From: Variovorax davisae
GTDB taxonomy: Bacteria; Pseudomonadota; Gammaproteobacteria; Burkholderiales; Burkholderiaceae_C
DNA: 64,000 nt
Reading direction: 5' to 3'
NCBI RefSeq assembly: GCF_030316845.1
Contig: NZ_JASZYS010000011.1
Location: 124,001-188,000 of the forward strand
Shown: positions 36,380 through 45,191 of the stretch, piece after piece
Layout of the letters: the number at the start of each line of letters is the position of its first letter
Numbering within the stretch: the stretch's first letter is position 1
Program-made: the position numbers and the translations under genes
Notes under the pieces: generated by a model
Seen by the model: the letters and a program-made list of their open reading frames with translations, nothing else
The model's database searches: none
What the model was told of the DNA's origin: nothing

Positions 36380-37180
36380 TCAGATGCTCCTTGCCTGCGC
36401 CGCGAGAAAGTCGCGCAGCTCGCGCTGGCACTCTTCGGGCCGCTCGATCGGGGTCCAGTGGCCGCAGCGCGGCAGCACCACCACCCGCTTGCTGGCGGCA
36501 CGGTGCAGCCGCTCGGCCATCGCTCGCACGGCCTGCGGGGGCGCGACGCCGTCCTCGTCGCCGGTCACGAGCAGCACCGGCGCCTCGATCTGTTCGACCG
36601 CCGCCGCCTGGGCGCCGGCCAGCGCCTCGCAGCTGCGCGCATAGGCCTCGCCGTCCTGGCGCATCAGGCTCTCGCGCACGTAGGCGACCGCCACCGGCAG
36701 CCGCTGGCGGGTGTCGGCGGAGATGGCGCCCTGCAGCAGCGCCTGGGTGATCTCGTGCATGCCGGCCGCGCCCTCGCGCGCCTTGGCGGCCCGCGCCGTC
36801 ATCGCGGCGCGCGCGGCATCGGGCGGCGCGATCAGCGGACCGAAGAGCGCCACGCTCGCGACCCGCTTCGGGTGGGCGGCGGCGATGTGCTGGCAGACGA
36901 TGGTGCCCATCGAATGGCCGATCCAGTGGGCGCGAGCCACCTTGAGGCGATCGCAGACATCGAGCAGCGTCCCGACATAGCGCTCGATCGACAGCGCGCC
37001 CTCGGCCCGCTGCGACCGGCCGCTGCCCGGCAGGTCGATGCGGACCACCCGGTGCCGCGCGAGCGCCGGCATCAGCGGCGTGTAGGTGTTGCCGCTGCCG
37101 CCGAGCCCGTGCACGCAGACCACGGCCGGGCCGTCGCCTTCTTCTTCCACCGCGATGCGGTCGATCAGCTGGAAGCCCAT
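36380..37180 (-). CDS. Alpha/beta hydrolase
   Basis: 266 residues with a complete triad pattern: oxyanion HGLGGSGNTY, nucleophile Ser in WIGHSMGTIV, Asp in VTGDEDGVAP and His in RCGHWTPIERPE. It resembles 3-oxoadipate enol-lactonase and carbon-carbon bond hydrolases of aromatic degradation; the exact substrate is unknown. In this operon it could cleave an ester, lactone or meta-cleavage product. It lies 3 bases from the FAH-family gene. Confidence 0.88.
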   Translation of the reverse strand: MGFQLIDRIAVEEEGDGPAVVCVHGLGGSGNTYTPLMPALARHRVVRIDLPGSGRSQRAEGALSIERYVGTLLDVCDRLKVARAHWIGHSMGTIVCQHIAAAHPKRVASVALFGPLIAPPDAARAAMTARAAKAREGAAGMHEITQALLQGAISADTRQRLPVAVAYVRESLMRQDGEAYARSCEALAGAQAAAVEQIEAPVLLVTGDEDGVAPPQAVRAMAERLHRAASKRVVVLPRCGHWTPIERPEECQRELRDFLAAQARSI

Positions 37181-37183
37181 GGC

Positions 37184-38065
37184 CTACTCGAACCGGTTCT
37201 CGATGACGCCGATGCCATCGATCTCGATGCGCACCACGTCGCCCGCGCGCAGCCACTGCGGCGGCTTCAGTCCCATGCCCACGCCCGAGGGCGTGCCGGT
37301 GGCGATGACGTCGCCCGGGTGCAGCGTGATGCCGCGCGAGCAGGTCTCGATCAGGGTCGGGATGTCGAAGATCATGTCGCGGGTCTGGCCGTCCTGGCGC
37401 AGCGCGCCGTTGACCCAGCCGCGCACGCGGGTGGCGCGGCCGTCGAGTTCGTCGGCGGTCGCGATCCACGGGCCCATGGGGCAGAAGGTGTCGAAGCTCT
37501 TGCCGAGGTCCCACTGCTGGTGGCGCATCTGGACGTCGCGGGCCGTGACGTCGTTGACCACCGTGTAGCCGAACACGTGGTCCATCGCATGGGCCGCCAG
37601 GATGTCACGCCCGCCGCGGCCGATCACCACCGCGAGTTCGGACTCGTAGTCGATCTGGATCGAGGCGGCGGGGGAGGGCAGGCGCACCGCGTCGTGCGGG
37701 CCGACCACGCATTCGCCGAGCTTGCCGAAGACGATCGGCCAGGGGTCGGTCTCGGGCATCGCGGCGCGGAACACCGAGCCGGCCAGCTCGGCCGCGTGGG
37801 CGTGGTAGTTGCGTCCGACGCAGAACAGGCTGCGCAAGGGGCGCGGCAGCGGCGCGCGCAGCGTGATCACCTCGACCGGCAGCCGCGTGCCCGAAGGCTG
37901 CGGCAGCGGCTCGCCGGCGGCCAGCGCCTGGATCAGCGGCAAGGCCCCGAGCGAAGGGTCGCGCACGCCCAGGGGCGTGGCCTCCCGCCCGTCGGGCGAG
38001 ATCGTTCCCACGTGGTCGCGTCCACCCCAATTCCAGCTTGCCAGGCGCATCGACTTTGTCTCCAT
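37184..38065 (-). CDS. Fumarylacetoacetate-hydrolase-family protein
   Basis: 293 residues. The FAH fold is clear: LFCVGRNYHAHAAEL, the metal-binding acidic cluster in IDYESELAVVIGRGGRDI, VFGYTVVNDVTARDVQ, GKSFDTFCPMGPWI and the C-terminal GDVIATGTPSGVGMG. Members hydrolyse or decarboxylate beta-diketo acids and isomerise or hydrate meta-cleavage intermediates. It is the first gene of the long operon, with its start about 55 bases from the inverted repeat that separates it from tetR. MRLASWNW five codons inside is an alternative start. Confidence 0.9.
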   Translation of the reverse strand: METKSMRLASWNWGGRDHVGTISPDGREATPLGVRDPSLGALPLIQALAAGEPLPQPSGTRLPVEVITLRAPLPRPLRSLFCVGRNYHAHAAELAGSVFRAAMPETDPWPIVFGKLGECVVGPHDAVRLPSPAASIQIDYESELAVVIGRGGRDILAAHAMDHVFGYTVVNDVTARDVQMRHQQWDLGKSFDTFCPMGPWIATADELDGRATRVRGWVNGALRQDGQTRDMIFDIPTLIETCSRGITLHPGDVIATGTPSGVGMGLKPPQWLRAGDVVRIEIDGIGVIENRFE

Positions 38066-38119
38066 ATCGCTCCGGGGTCCGGCGGCGTGCGCCGCGGCCT
38101 CGAAGTCTCGGAAGTCATG

Positions 38120-38139
38120 TTTGAGACTTGCGTCTCAAA
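38120..38139. promoter_or_regulatory. 20-bp inverted repeat, probable TetR operator
   Basis: TTTGAGAC at 38120-38127 and its exact complement GTCTCAAA at 38132-38139, separated by TTGC, lie in the 153-base gap between the divergent FAH-family gene and the tetR gene. The size and symmetry match TetR-family operators. Repression of the 15.6-kb operon and of tetR itself is the natural inference. Confidence 0.7.
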
Positions 38140-38218
38140 TCGGGATCGCTGCATCATACGATCCGGCATCCGCTGTTCACAATAGATTCCAGGCCCTCCA
38201 AAGCCCCGTACAAACCCG

Positions 38219-38929
38219 ATGGCGAGACTGAAACACAAGCTGAGCGAACCCCCGCTCCCCCCCGAGCGCGGGGTCAAGGCGGCCACCTTCCGGCTGCTGC
38301 TCGACACCGCCATGACGATCATCCAGGAGAGCGGCCACATCCCCTCGGTGGCCGAGGCGGCGGCCCGCTCGAAGGTGTCGCGGGCCACCGCCTACCGCTA
38401 TTTCCCGAGCCGCAGCGCGCTGGTCACGGCGGTGATCGACAGCTCGCTCGGGCCGGTGCGCAAGCTGGCGTCGGCCAACCCGAACGGCCGCGACCGGGTG
38501 CACGAACTGTTCCTGCAGACCTTCCCGCGCTTCAAGGAGTTCGAGGCCCAACTGCGCGCCGCCGCCCAGCTGTCGCTGGAACAGTGGGGACTCGAGCGGG
38601 CCGGCCTGCTGGAGGAGGAGCCCTACCGCCGCGGCCACCGCGTGCGCATCCTGGAGCATGCGATCGAGCCGCTGGCGCCCTTGATGAGCCCGGCCGTGCG
38701 CGACCGGCTGCACCACGCGCTGTCGGTGGTCTACGGCATCGAGCCCTACGTGATCCTGAAGGACATCTGGGGCCTGGGCGACCGCGAGGTGGAACGCACC
38801 GCCCTGTGGATGGCCGACGCGCTGATCGACGCCGCGCTGCGCGATGCCGAGCAGAAGCCGGCCCGCCGCCGGCCGGCCAACAAGGCCCATGGCGCACGCG
38901 CGACGGCGTTGGCTGCCAAGGGCGGTTGA
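38219..38929 (+). CDS. TetR/AcrR-family transcriptional regulator
   Basis: 236 residues. The DNA-binding domain (about 20-80) has SVAEAAARSKVSRATAYRYFPSRSALVTAVI, a typical TetR helix-turn-helix. The C-terminal domain includes EPYVILKDIWGLGDREVERTALWM, and the last 25 residues are basic and low-complexity. It is divergent from the 14-gene operon and is its likely ligand-responsive repressor. An alpha/beta hydrolase gene follows after 5 bases. Confidence 0.92.
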   Translation: MARLKHKLSEPPLPPERGVKAATFRLLLDTAMTIIQESGHIPSVAEAAARSKVSRATAYRYFPSRSALVTAVIDSSLGPVRKLASANPNGRDRVHELFLQTFPRFKEFEAQLRAAAQLSLEQWGLERAGLLEEEPYRRGHRVRILEHAIEPLAPLMSPAVRDRLHHALSVVYGIEPYVILKDIWGLGDREVERTALWMADALIDAALRDAEQKPARRRPANKAHGARATALAAKGG

Positions 38930-38934
38930 ACGGC

Positions 38935-39789
38935 ATGCCGCGCCCATCGCCTGCGTGGTTCGATGCCCAGTACAACGCCCGGGCCGGCATTCCCGGGCAT
39001 CCCGCGATCCTGCGCCATTGGGCCGAGGCCTCCGCCCGTGCACTGGCCCGGCCGGGCTGGGTGTTCGACCTGGCCTACGGCGACGACGCCAGCGAACGGC
39101 TCGACATCCTGCCGGCCGCGGGCGCAGCGGCGCCGGTGCTGGTCTACATCCACGGCGGCTACTGGCGCGCGCTCGACAAGCGCGACCAGGCCTTCGTGGC
39201 GCCGCCCTTGGCCGATGCCGGCGCGATGGTGGTGCAGCTCAACTACGCCCTGTGTCCGGCCGTCGGCATCGAACACATCGCGCTGCAGCTGACGCAGGCG
39301 CTGGCCTGGGTCTGGCGGCATGCGGCCGATCACGGCGGCGACCGCGGGCGCATCGTGGTGGCCGGCCATTCGGCGGGCGGGCATCTGGCGGCCATGCTGC
39401 TGGGCTGCGACTGGCGAGCGGTGGCGCCCGGCCTGCCCGCGGACCTGGTCAAGTCGGCGCTGGCCATCTCCGGCCTCTATGAACTGGAGCCGCTGCGGCA
39501 TGCCCCCTTCCTGGCCGCCGACATCGGCCTCAGTGCAGCGTCGGCACGGCGCCTCAGCCCGGCACTGTGGCCTGCGCCCGCGCGCGGCAGGCTCGCCACC
39601 GTGGTCGGTGGCGACGAGAGCGAGGAGTTCCGGCGCCAGGCCGGGCTGATCGCACGCGCCTGGGGGCCGGACGTGGTGGTGGCCAGCGAAACGGTGGCGG
39701 GGCGCAACCACATGGACGTGCTGCACGAGGTCGCCGACCCGCGCTCGCGCACGCACGCGATGGCGCTGGAACTGCTCGGAATCCCTTGA
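38935..39789 (+). CDS. Alpha/beta hydrolase, kynurenine-formamidase/BD-FAE-like
   Basis: 284 residues. The family marker HGGYWRALDKRD (HGGxW oxyanion motif), nucleophile in VVAGHSAGGHLAAMLL, an acidic residue in VGGDESEEFRRQ and a histidine in GRNHMDVLHE indicate a formamidase or small-ester hydrolase. The opening WFDAQYNARAGIP is usual for this group. It follows tetR by 5 bases and so is probably in the same transcript and regulon, adding another amide or ester hydrolase to the pathway encoded divergently. The 3' end lies 7 bases from the convergent ompW. Confidence 0.87.
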   Translation: MPRPSPAWFDAQYNARAGIPGHPAILRHWAEASARALARPGWVFDLAYGDDASERLDILPAAGAAAPVLVYIHGGYWRALDKRDQAFVAPPLADAGAMVVQLNYALCPAVGIEHIALQLTQALAWVWRHAADHGGDRGRIVVAGHSAGGHLAAMLLGCDWRAVAPGLPADLVKSALAISGLYELEPLRHAPFLAADIGLSAASARRLSPALWPAPARGRLATVVGGDESEEFRRQAGLIARAWGPDVVVASETVAGRNHMDVLHEVADPRSRTHAMALELLGIP

Positions 39790-39796
39790 GCGCGCC

Positions 39797-40522
39797 CTAG
39801 AACTTGTACGTCACCGCGAGGTACGGGACGATCGGGTTGAGCTTCAGGCTGGCTTCGCTGTTGGCCACTGGGATGCCGCGGGCCGTGGTGGTGAGCTTGG
39901 CCGTGGTCTTCAGGGGGATGTAGGAGACCGAGAAGGCCATGCCCCAGTGCGGATCGAACTGGTAGGCCACGCCGGCGTTGAAGACCGCCGCGAACGAGCT
40001 GTCGAGCTTGGCCGTGGTCGCCGACAGCGCCGAGGCCGGCAGGCCCAGGCGGTTGGCCAGCGCGCCCTGCAGGCCGGGCGTGAGCTTGACGTCGCTGTAC
40101 CAGACGTAGGTGGCGCCGAGGCCGACGTAGGGGCGGAACTTGGCATCGCCGTCGTTGAAGTAGTACTTGGCCAGCACGGTCGGGCTCCACTGGCGGGCTT
40201 CGCCGAGTTCGCCGATCGGGCCCAGCGTGCCTTCGCCGGAGAGCTTGAACTTCGGCGGCACGCCCATCACGCCTTCGACCGCCCAGTGGCTGTCGATGAA
40301 ATAGGTGAGGTTCAGGCCCAGGGTGTCGGAGGTGCCGACGCTGGCGCCGGAGCCCGGCACCACGGCGGCGACTGGCGAGGTGAACGTGAGAGGCTTGCTC
40401 GAGTCCTGTGGGGCGAAGTGCAGCCAGCCGGCACCGACTTGCCAGTCGCCGGCCTTTTGTGCGAGTGCGCTGCCGGAACCGAGGGCAGCCATGGCCGCCA
40501 ATGCAAGGAATCCAATCTTCAT
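39797..40522 (-). CDS. ompW: OmpW-family outer membrane protein
   Basis: 241 residues with a Sec signal peptide (MKIGFLALAAMAALGSGSALAQ). The mature protein has the OmpW pattern of alternating amphipathic strands: QVGAGWLHFAPQDSS, LGLNLTYFIDSHWAVEGVMGVP, SPTVLAKYYFND, FRPYVGLGATYVWYSDV and the terminal LAVTYKF ending in phenylalanine. OmpW forms an eight-stranded barrel proposed to carry small hydrophobic molecules. It is monocistronic. Confidence 0.93.
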   Translation of the reverse strand: MKIGFLALAAMAALGSGSALAQKAGDWQVGAGWLHFAPQDSSKPLTFTSPVAAVVPGSGASVGTSDTLGLNLTYFIDSHWAVEGVMGVPPKFKLSGEGTLGPIGELGEARQWSPTVLAKYYFNDGDAKFRPYVGLGATYVWYSDVKLTPGLQGALANRLGLPASALSATTAKLDSSFAAVFNAGVAYQFDPHWGMAFSVSYIPLKTTAKLTTTARGIPVANSEASLKLNPIVPYLAVTYKF

Positions 40523-40709
40523 GAGTTGTGGATGTTGTGGATCCAAGAGGAGAACCTGGGACAAGCGGTCCGCTCGAATGATTCCGACTGCCGCGTCGCC
40601 TCCCGAACATCGCGGCGGCCTCGATGGCTTGCCTCGTCTTTCTGGTCTTACGCGAGGCTGTAGATAGCAAGGCTGGTTCTCCAAAGATCTTCTCATCGGA
40701 GATCATGCT
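40523..40709. other. Intergenic stretch upstream of ompW, no gene seen
   Basis: This is the left part of a roughly 900-base region (40523-41424) between ompW and the YejA-like gene. The first 190 bases should hold the ompW promoter; I see no protein-like frame here. The remainder contains the terminator at 40710, an FAH-like fragment at about 40921 and a possible small lipoprotein gene at 40995-41222. Confidence 0.5.
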
Positions 40710-40735
40710 GGCCCGCTGGGTGCGGGCCGCTTTTT
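40710..40735 (+). terminator. Rho-independent terminator
   Basis: A 7-bp stem (GGCCCGC at 40710-40716, GCGGGCC at 40722-40728, loop TGGGT) is followed by GC and TTTTT. It points along the plus strand, yet the only upstream gene nearby, ompW, lies on the minus strand. It is therefore either the end of an unrecognised plus-strand transcript (a small RNA) or a leftover of a removed gene. Confidence 0.7.
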
Positions 40736-40920
40736 GACTCAGACGAGTCTGTCGTCGCAGACGTTTCGTCGCACCTCGCCGCGCCGCGCTCTGCCGCCCT
40801 GGCAGTTCGAAGTGGATTCGGTGAAGCCGGGCTTGCCGACGATCGCCCGGGTGCTGGAGGATGAATCGGCCGGCGCGCGCGGCTGTCCGACAGCGACTCC
40901 ACGCGCGACCACATGGGGCC

Positions 40921-41022
40921 GGCACGCTGATCCTGTCGGGCGGCATCACCGGGGCGGTGGCGGTGCAAGCCGGCGAGTCGGGGGACGCCCGCCCTCATTC
41001 GAAGACGGGATGCGCCTGGTAG
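40921..41022 (+). pseudogene. Possible relic of a hydratase/decarboxylase C-terminus (FAH family)
   Basis: In one frame the bases read GTLILSGGITGAVAVQAGES, followed by an unrelated tail and a TAG. This resembles the end of 2-keto-4-pentenoate hydratase / 4-oxalocrotonate decarboxylase proteins, where a G-x-LIL-x-G segment and an AGD segment close the domain. There is no start, and the upstream frame has no matching protein character, so it would be a decayed fragment. The assignment rests on about 20 residues and is weak. Confidence 0.3.
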
Positions 41023-41222
41023 TGAATGGTCTGGCCGGCACGAAGCGGTCGCGTGATAGCTGCGGGTGCTATAGAAGAAGGTGATGGTCCAGGTGCGGGT
41101 TGGACAGCGCTCATCGGGGGTTCACCTTCGTCTTCCGCGCAACCTTGCAGCACCCCGAGCACGGCCATCAACGTTGCAGTCGCGAGCCTCCGGCGTGTCT
41201 CTTTTCTATCCAGATGGCTCAC
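40995..41222 (-). CDS. Possible small lipoprotein
   Basis: 75 residues from a GTG start. A basic N-terminus (MSHLDRKETRRRL) and hydrophobic stretch end in a lipobox (VLQGC), followed by acidic and proline/serine-rich residues, the form of a small lipoprotein. The region just upstream is AT-rich and includes TATAAAAAA on this strand about 30 bases before the start, a possible -10 element. It overlaps the putative hydratase relic at its 3' end. No family is recognised and it could be a chance frame. Confidence 0.4.
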   Translation of the reverse strand: MSHLDRKETRRRLATATLMAVLGVLQGCAEDEGEPPMSAVQPAPGPSPSSIAPAAITRPLRAGQTIHYQAHPVFE

Positions 41223-41424
41223 GATTGGATCTTCATTTGGGGGCGTTTTTTATAGCCCCTCGGCGGCCAAACGAAATCCATTTTTCGTTCAGAAATTTCC
41301 CTTTGATTTTCGAGAAATCTCTTGCATCCGATGGTTGCCTTCCCTGCGCCAGCATCGTCCCATTTCCCGGGAGGAGCGGGGCCGCGCGCTGCGACCTCGT
41401 GCGAATCTCGGCCAGAATTCCCGG

Positions 41425-43269
41425 ATGCGAAATTGGCTGATCGGATTGTTGGCTGCCCTGGCGCTGCCCGCCTGGGCGGCCCACGGATTGGGCATGGGAT
41501 ACGAGCCGAAGTACCCGGCCTCGTTCAAGCATTTCGACTATGTCTATCCTGACGCGCCCAAGGGCGGACACTTGACGCTTTCAGCAAGCGGGAGCTTCGA
41601 CAAGCTCAACCCCTTCACCCTCAAGGGCACCCCCCCGGCCGGCATGGGTTACAGCAGCAACGGTTTCGTGTTCTCCGAGTACGGCCTGGTCTTCGATTCA
41701 TTGATGACGCCCAGTGAAGACGAGCCTTTTTCGAGCTACGGGCTGCTGGCGGAAGACGTGCTCGTCGCCCCTGACCAGATGAGCGTCACTTTCCGCCTGA
41801 ATCCCAAAGCCCGCTTCTCGGACAACACACCCGTCCTGGCGCAGGACGTGAAGCACTCCTTCGACACCTTGATGAGCCAGCAGGCCGGCCCGACCTTTCG
41901 TTCCTATTGGAGCGACATCAAGGCGGCTGTCGTGGTCGACGATCACAGGATTCGCTTCGAGTTCAAGCGCCGCAATTCGGAGCTGCACATGATCATCGGG
42001 CAATTGCCCGTGTTCTCCCGAGCCTGGGGTCGAGGCAAGGCGTTCGATCAGAACGTCGATGAGCCGCCAGTGGCCAGCGGGCCCTACGTCATCGACAAGG
42101 TGAATCTGGGCAAGTCCATTTCCTACCGGCGACGACCGGACTACTGGGCCGCCGATCTTCCCGTTCGCAAGGGAATGTTCAACTTCGACGAGGTCAGCTA
42201 TCAGTACTTCAGGGATCGACTCGGGGAGGAAGAGTCGATGAAGGTGGGGGCGCTCGACGCCCTTGAAGAGGGATCGATCACCGCCTGGATTCGCCGCTAC
42301 AAGGGCCGCCGCTTCGACTCTGGCGAAATCGTCAAGGCCGAGATCGCGCATCGCCGCTTCACCGGCATGCAGGGCCTGGTCGTGAACCTGCGCCAGCCCC
42401 GCTTCGCCGATATCCGGGTGCGTCAGGCGCTGGCGCTGGCCTTCGACTTCGACTGGCTGAACCAGCATCTCTTTTATGGTCGCAGGGCTCGGACCTTCAG
42501 CTACTTCCAGAACAGCGACGACCTGATGGCAAAGCCCGAGCTCGGCTCGGACGAGCAGGCGCTGATCGCGCGGCTCGTGCACAAACAGGCCTATCTCAAG
42601 ATCGTGCAAGGGGCATTGCCCCGACCCGCTGAGACCGGCAACACGGCCGAGGGCCTGCGAAGCAACCTGATCGCAGCGCAGGCGCTGCTGAAAGAGGCGG
42701 GTTGGTCCTACGGTGATGGCGCGCTGCGCGACGGCGGCGGCACACCCTTCGTGATCGAGATCGACATCGTCGACCGCAGTTCCGAGCCCGTGCTGGCGCC
42801 CTACGCCAGAAACCTGAGCAAGCTCGGGATCTCGCTGCAGTCTCGCCTTCGTGATGCCAGCCTGATGAAGAAGAAGCTCGACGATTTCGACTTCGACATG
42901 GCCATTCAGATCCTTGGTGGCTCGTCGAGTCCCGGCAACGAGCTCTATGACGATCTGGGCTCGAAGTCCGCGGCCGAAAAGGGAAGTCAGAACATCAGCG
43001 GGATCAGCGATCCGGTGATCGATGAACTGATCGAAATCATCGTCGCAAGCCCTGACCGCACTTCCCTTGCCACTGCCGTCCGGCTGCTCGACAGGTTGTT
43101 GCTGCATCAGCACTACGTGGTCCCCATGTACTACGGCAAGCAGTACTACATCGTCCACAAGCGCAACCTGAGGCGCCCCAAGGCCGAGTTGCCGCAGCGT
43201 CTGCTGGCGGGCTCTGCCTTGCTGACGACTTGGTGGATGGACCCGGCGACGATGAGTGCGCGTGATTGA
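41425..43269 (+). CDS. YejA-like extracellular solute-binding protein, orphan
   Basis: 614 residues with signal peptide (LIGLLAALALPAWAAHG). The family pattern of the YejA/AppA group is strong: KHFDYVYPDAPKGGHLTLSASGSFDKLNPFTLKG, GLVFDSLMTPSEDEPFSSYGLLAED, FRLNPKARFSDNTPVLAQDV, GPYVIDKVNLGKSISYRRRPDYW and DIRVRQALALAFDFDWLN. YejA binds peptides for the YejABEF importer. Visibly more A/T at third positions than in neighbouring genes. The permease gene that should follow is cut to 13 codons, so this binding protein has no transporter here. Confidence 0.9.
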   Translation: MRNWLIGLLAALALPAWAAHGLGMGYEPKYPASFKHFDYVYPDAPKGGHLTLSASGSFDKLNPFTLKGTPPAGMGYSSNGFVFSEYGLVFDSLMTPSEDEPFSSYGLLAEDVLVAPDQMSVTFRLNPKARFSDNTPVLAQDVKHSFDTLMSQQAGPTFRSYWSDIKAAVVVDDHRIRFEFKRRNSELHMIIGQLPVFSRAWGRGKAFDQNVDEPPVASGPYVIDKVNLGKSISYRRRPDYWAADLPVRKGMFNFDEVSYQYFRDRLGEEESMKVGALDALEEGSITAWIRRYKGRRFDSGEIVKAEIAHRRFTGMQGLVVNLRQPRFADIRVRQALALAFDFDWLNQHLFYGRRARTFSYFQNSDDLMAKPELGSDEQALIARLVHKQAYLKIVQGALPRPAETGNTAEGLRSNLIAAQALLKEAGWSYGDGALRDGGGTPFVIEIDIVDRSSEPVLAPYARNLSKLGISLQSRLRDASLMKKKLDDFDFDMAIQILGGSSSPGNELYDDLGSKSAAEKGSQNISGISDPVIDELIEIIVASPDRTSLATAVRLLDRLLLHQHYVVPMYYGKQYYIVHKRNLRRPKAELPQRLLAGSALLTTWWMDPATMSARD

Positions 43270-43303
43270 GTACCTGCTGCGGCGACCGCTCCTCATGACC
43301 TGA
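43262..43303 (+). pseudogene. Truncated yejB-like permease start (13 codons)
   Basis: A GTG overlapping the binding-protein stop opens a frame reading VIEYLLRRPLLMT and then TGA. The pattern of a short amphipathic start with paired arginines and leucines is that of YejB-type permeases, whose genes normally overlap yejA in just this way. Nothing permease-like continues in any frame afterwards, so the rest has been deleted. The match covers only 13 residues but the position makes it plausible. Confidence 0.55.
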
Positions 43304-43406
43304 TCCGCGCCCCGACTGCTCGCAATCCCTCGAACGCGCGGCGCATCTCCCGCCCTATCATCCGGCCCGGCCAAGGTTCGTTCGCGCCCCTCGACGGAGA
43401 CAGACG

Positions 43407-45038
43407 ATGCAGTCCACCATGATGCCGGTGCAGCTCAGCACCAACCAGATCCTCGACCGCGCCGGCACCTATTTCGGCGAGCAGAGCGTGCTGGGCCGGC
43501 TGCCCGACAAGTCGACCTACAGGCGCAGCTACCGCGAGATCCGGCGCCGGGCCCGGCAGCTGGCGCAGGCCCTGCGCGACAAGGCCGGCATCGCCCGCGG
43601 CGACCCGGTCGCCACCATGAGCTGGAACCACGCCTGGCACCTCGAGAGCTACTTCGGCATCCCGGCCGCGGGGGCGGTGCTGCACACGCTGAACCTGCGG
43701 CTGTCGCCGGAGGACATCGCCTACATCATGGACGATGCCGGCGACCGCGTGCTGATCGTCGACGACGTGCTGCTGCCGGTCTGGGAGCGGGTGTCGCCGC
43801 TGCTCAGGCGGCAGCCGCGGGTCATCGTCGTGCCGTTCAGCGGTGCCGCCTTGCCCGCGGGCCAGGAGAGCTACGAAGACTTCATCGAAGGCGACGCCAC
43901 CGACTACCGGTACCCCGAGCAGGACGAGAACGAGGCGGTCGGCATGTGCTACACCTCGGGCACCACGGGCCGGCCGAAGGGCGTGGTGTACTCGCACCGC
44001 TCGATGGTGCTGCACGCCATCACCGGCTGCATCCCCGACCTGTTCGCGCTGTCGGCGCGCGACCAGGTGATGATGGTCACGCCGATGTTCCACGCCAATG
44101 CCTGGGCCGTGCCGTTCTCGGCCATGATGGTCGGCGCCGGCCAGGTGCTGCCCGGCCCCCATCTCGGCGGCGAGGACCTGCTCGACCTGATGGAAGAAGG
44201 GCAGGTCACGATGGCGCTCGGCGTGCCGACCATCTGGATGATGATCTGGCAGGCCATGCAGAAGCCGACGCGCGAGCGCCGGCTGGTAAAGGGCATGCGG
44301 ATGCTGATCGGCGGCGCCGCGGTGCCGCAGACGATGATCGCCAACTTCGCTTCGCACGACATGCACATCGTCCAGGGCTGGGGCATGACCGAGACCTCGC
44401 CGCTCGGCAGCGTGCCGGTCATCAAGCCGAAGCATCTCGCGCTGCCCGACGAGGCGCGGCATGCGCTGCGCGCCATGCAGGGCATCGCCACGCCGCTGGT
44501 CGAGATGCGCATCGTCGACGAGGCCGCGGGCCTGCAGCCATGGGACGGCAAGGCCTCGGGCGAGGTGCAGGTGCGCGGGCCGTGGGTCACGGGCGCCTAC
44601 CACGCGACGCCGAACGACCCGGGCAAGTTCACCGCCGACGGCTGGCTGCGCACCGGCGACATCGGCACCATCGACCCCGAGGGCTACATGCACCTGGTCG
44701 ACCGCAGCAAGGACATGATCAAGTCGGGCGGCGAATGGATCAGCTCGGTCGAGCTCGAGAACCTGGTCATGGGCCATCCCGCGGTGGCCGAGGCCTCGGT
44801 GGTCGCGATCGCGCACCCGAAGTGGGGCGAACGGCCGCTGGTGGTGGCGGTGCGGCGCCCGGGCGCCGAGGTCGACGGCGCGGCGCTGCGCGAATTCCTG
44901 CGGCCGAAGCTGGCGCGCTTCCAGCTGCCGGACGACTTCGAATGGGTCGAGGCGATCCCCAAGACCGCGACCGGCAAGTTCCTGAAGACCCGGCTGCGCG
45001 AGATGTACCGCGACCGGGTGTCGCAGTCGCCGGACTGA
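43407..45038 (+). CDS. Medium/long-chain fatty-acid-CoA ligase (AMP-binding)
   Basis: 543 residues, full ANL-superfamily enzyme. The P-loop motif TSGTTGRPKGV is at about 183-193, the A5-type motif is QGWGMTETSPLG, the A7/A8 region is DGWLRTGDIGTIDPEGYMHLVDRSKDMIKSGGEWIS, and the catalytic lysine motif near the end is PKTATGKFLKTRLRE. It activates a carboxylic acid to its CoA thioester with ATP. The substrate chain length is not readable from sequence. It stands alone, 100 bases after the truncated permease. Confidence 0.92.
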   Translation: MQSTMMPVQLSTNQILDRAGTYFGEQSVLGRLPDKSTYRRSYREIRRRARQLAQALRDKAGIARGDPVATMSWNHAWHLESYFGIPAAGAVLHTLNLRLSPEDIAYIMDDAGDRVLIVDDVLLPVWERVSPLLRRQPRVIVVPFSGAALPAGQESYEDFIEGDATDYRYPEQDENEAVGMCYTSGTTGRPKGVVYSHRSMVLHAITGCIPDLFALSARDQVMMVTPMFHANAWAVPFSAMMVGAGQVLPGPHLGGEDLLDLMEEGQVTMALGVPTIWMMIWQAMQKPTRERRLVKGMRMLIGGAAVPQTMIANFASHDMHIVQGWGMTETSPLGSVPVIKPKHLALPDEARHALRAMQGIATPLVEMRIVDEAAGLQPWDGKASGEVQVRGPWVTGAYHATPNDPGKFTADGWLRTGDIGTIDPEGYMHLVDRSKDMIKSGGEWISSVELENLVMGHPAVAEASVVAIAHPKWGERPLVVAVRRPGAEVDGAALREFLRPKLARFQLPDDFEWVEAIPKTATGKFLKTRLREMYRDRVSQSPD

Positions 45039-45191
45039 TCCCGGGGCAGGGGAAAGGTCGCGATCGCTGGCCGCTCTTGCCGCCAGGAAGCTTCAGATCG
45101 TCCGCGTGATTCCGGGGAAACTTCCTCTGCGTGGCTCGCCCCGACATTGGTGCCGCAGCGACGGCTAGCATCCGCGGATTTCCCCCTGTCG

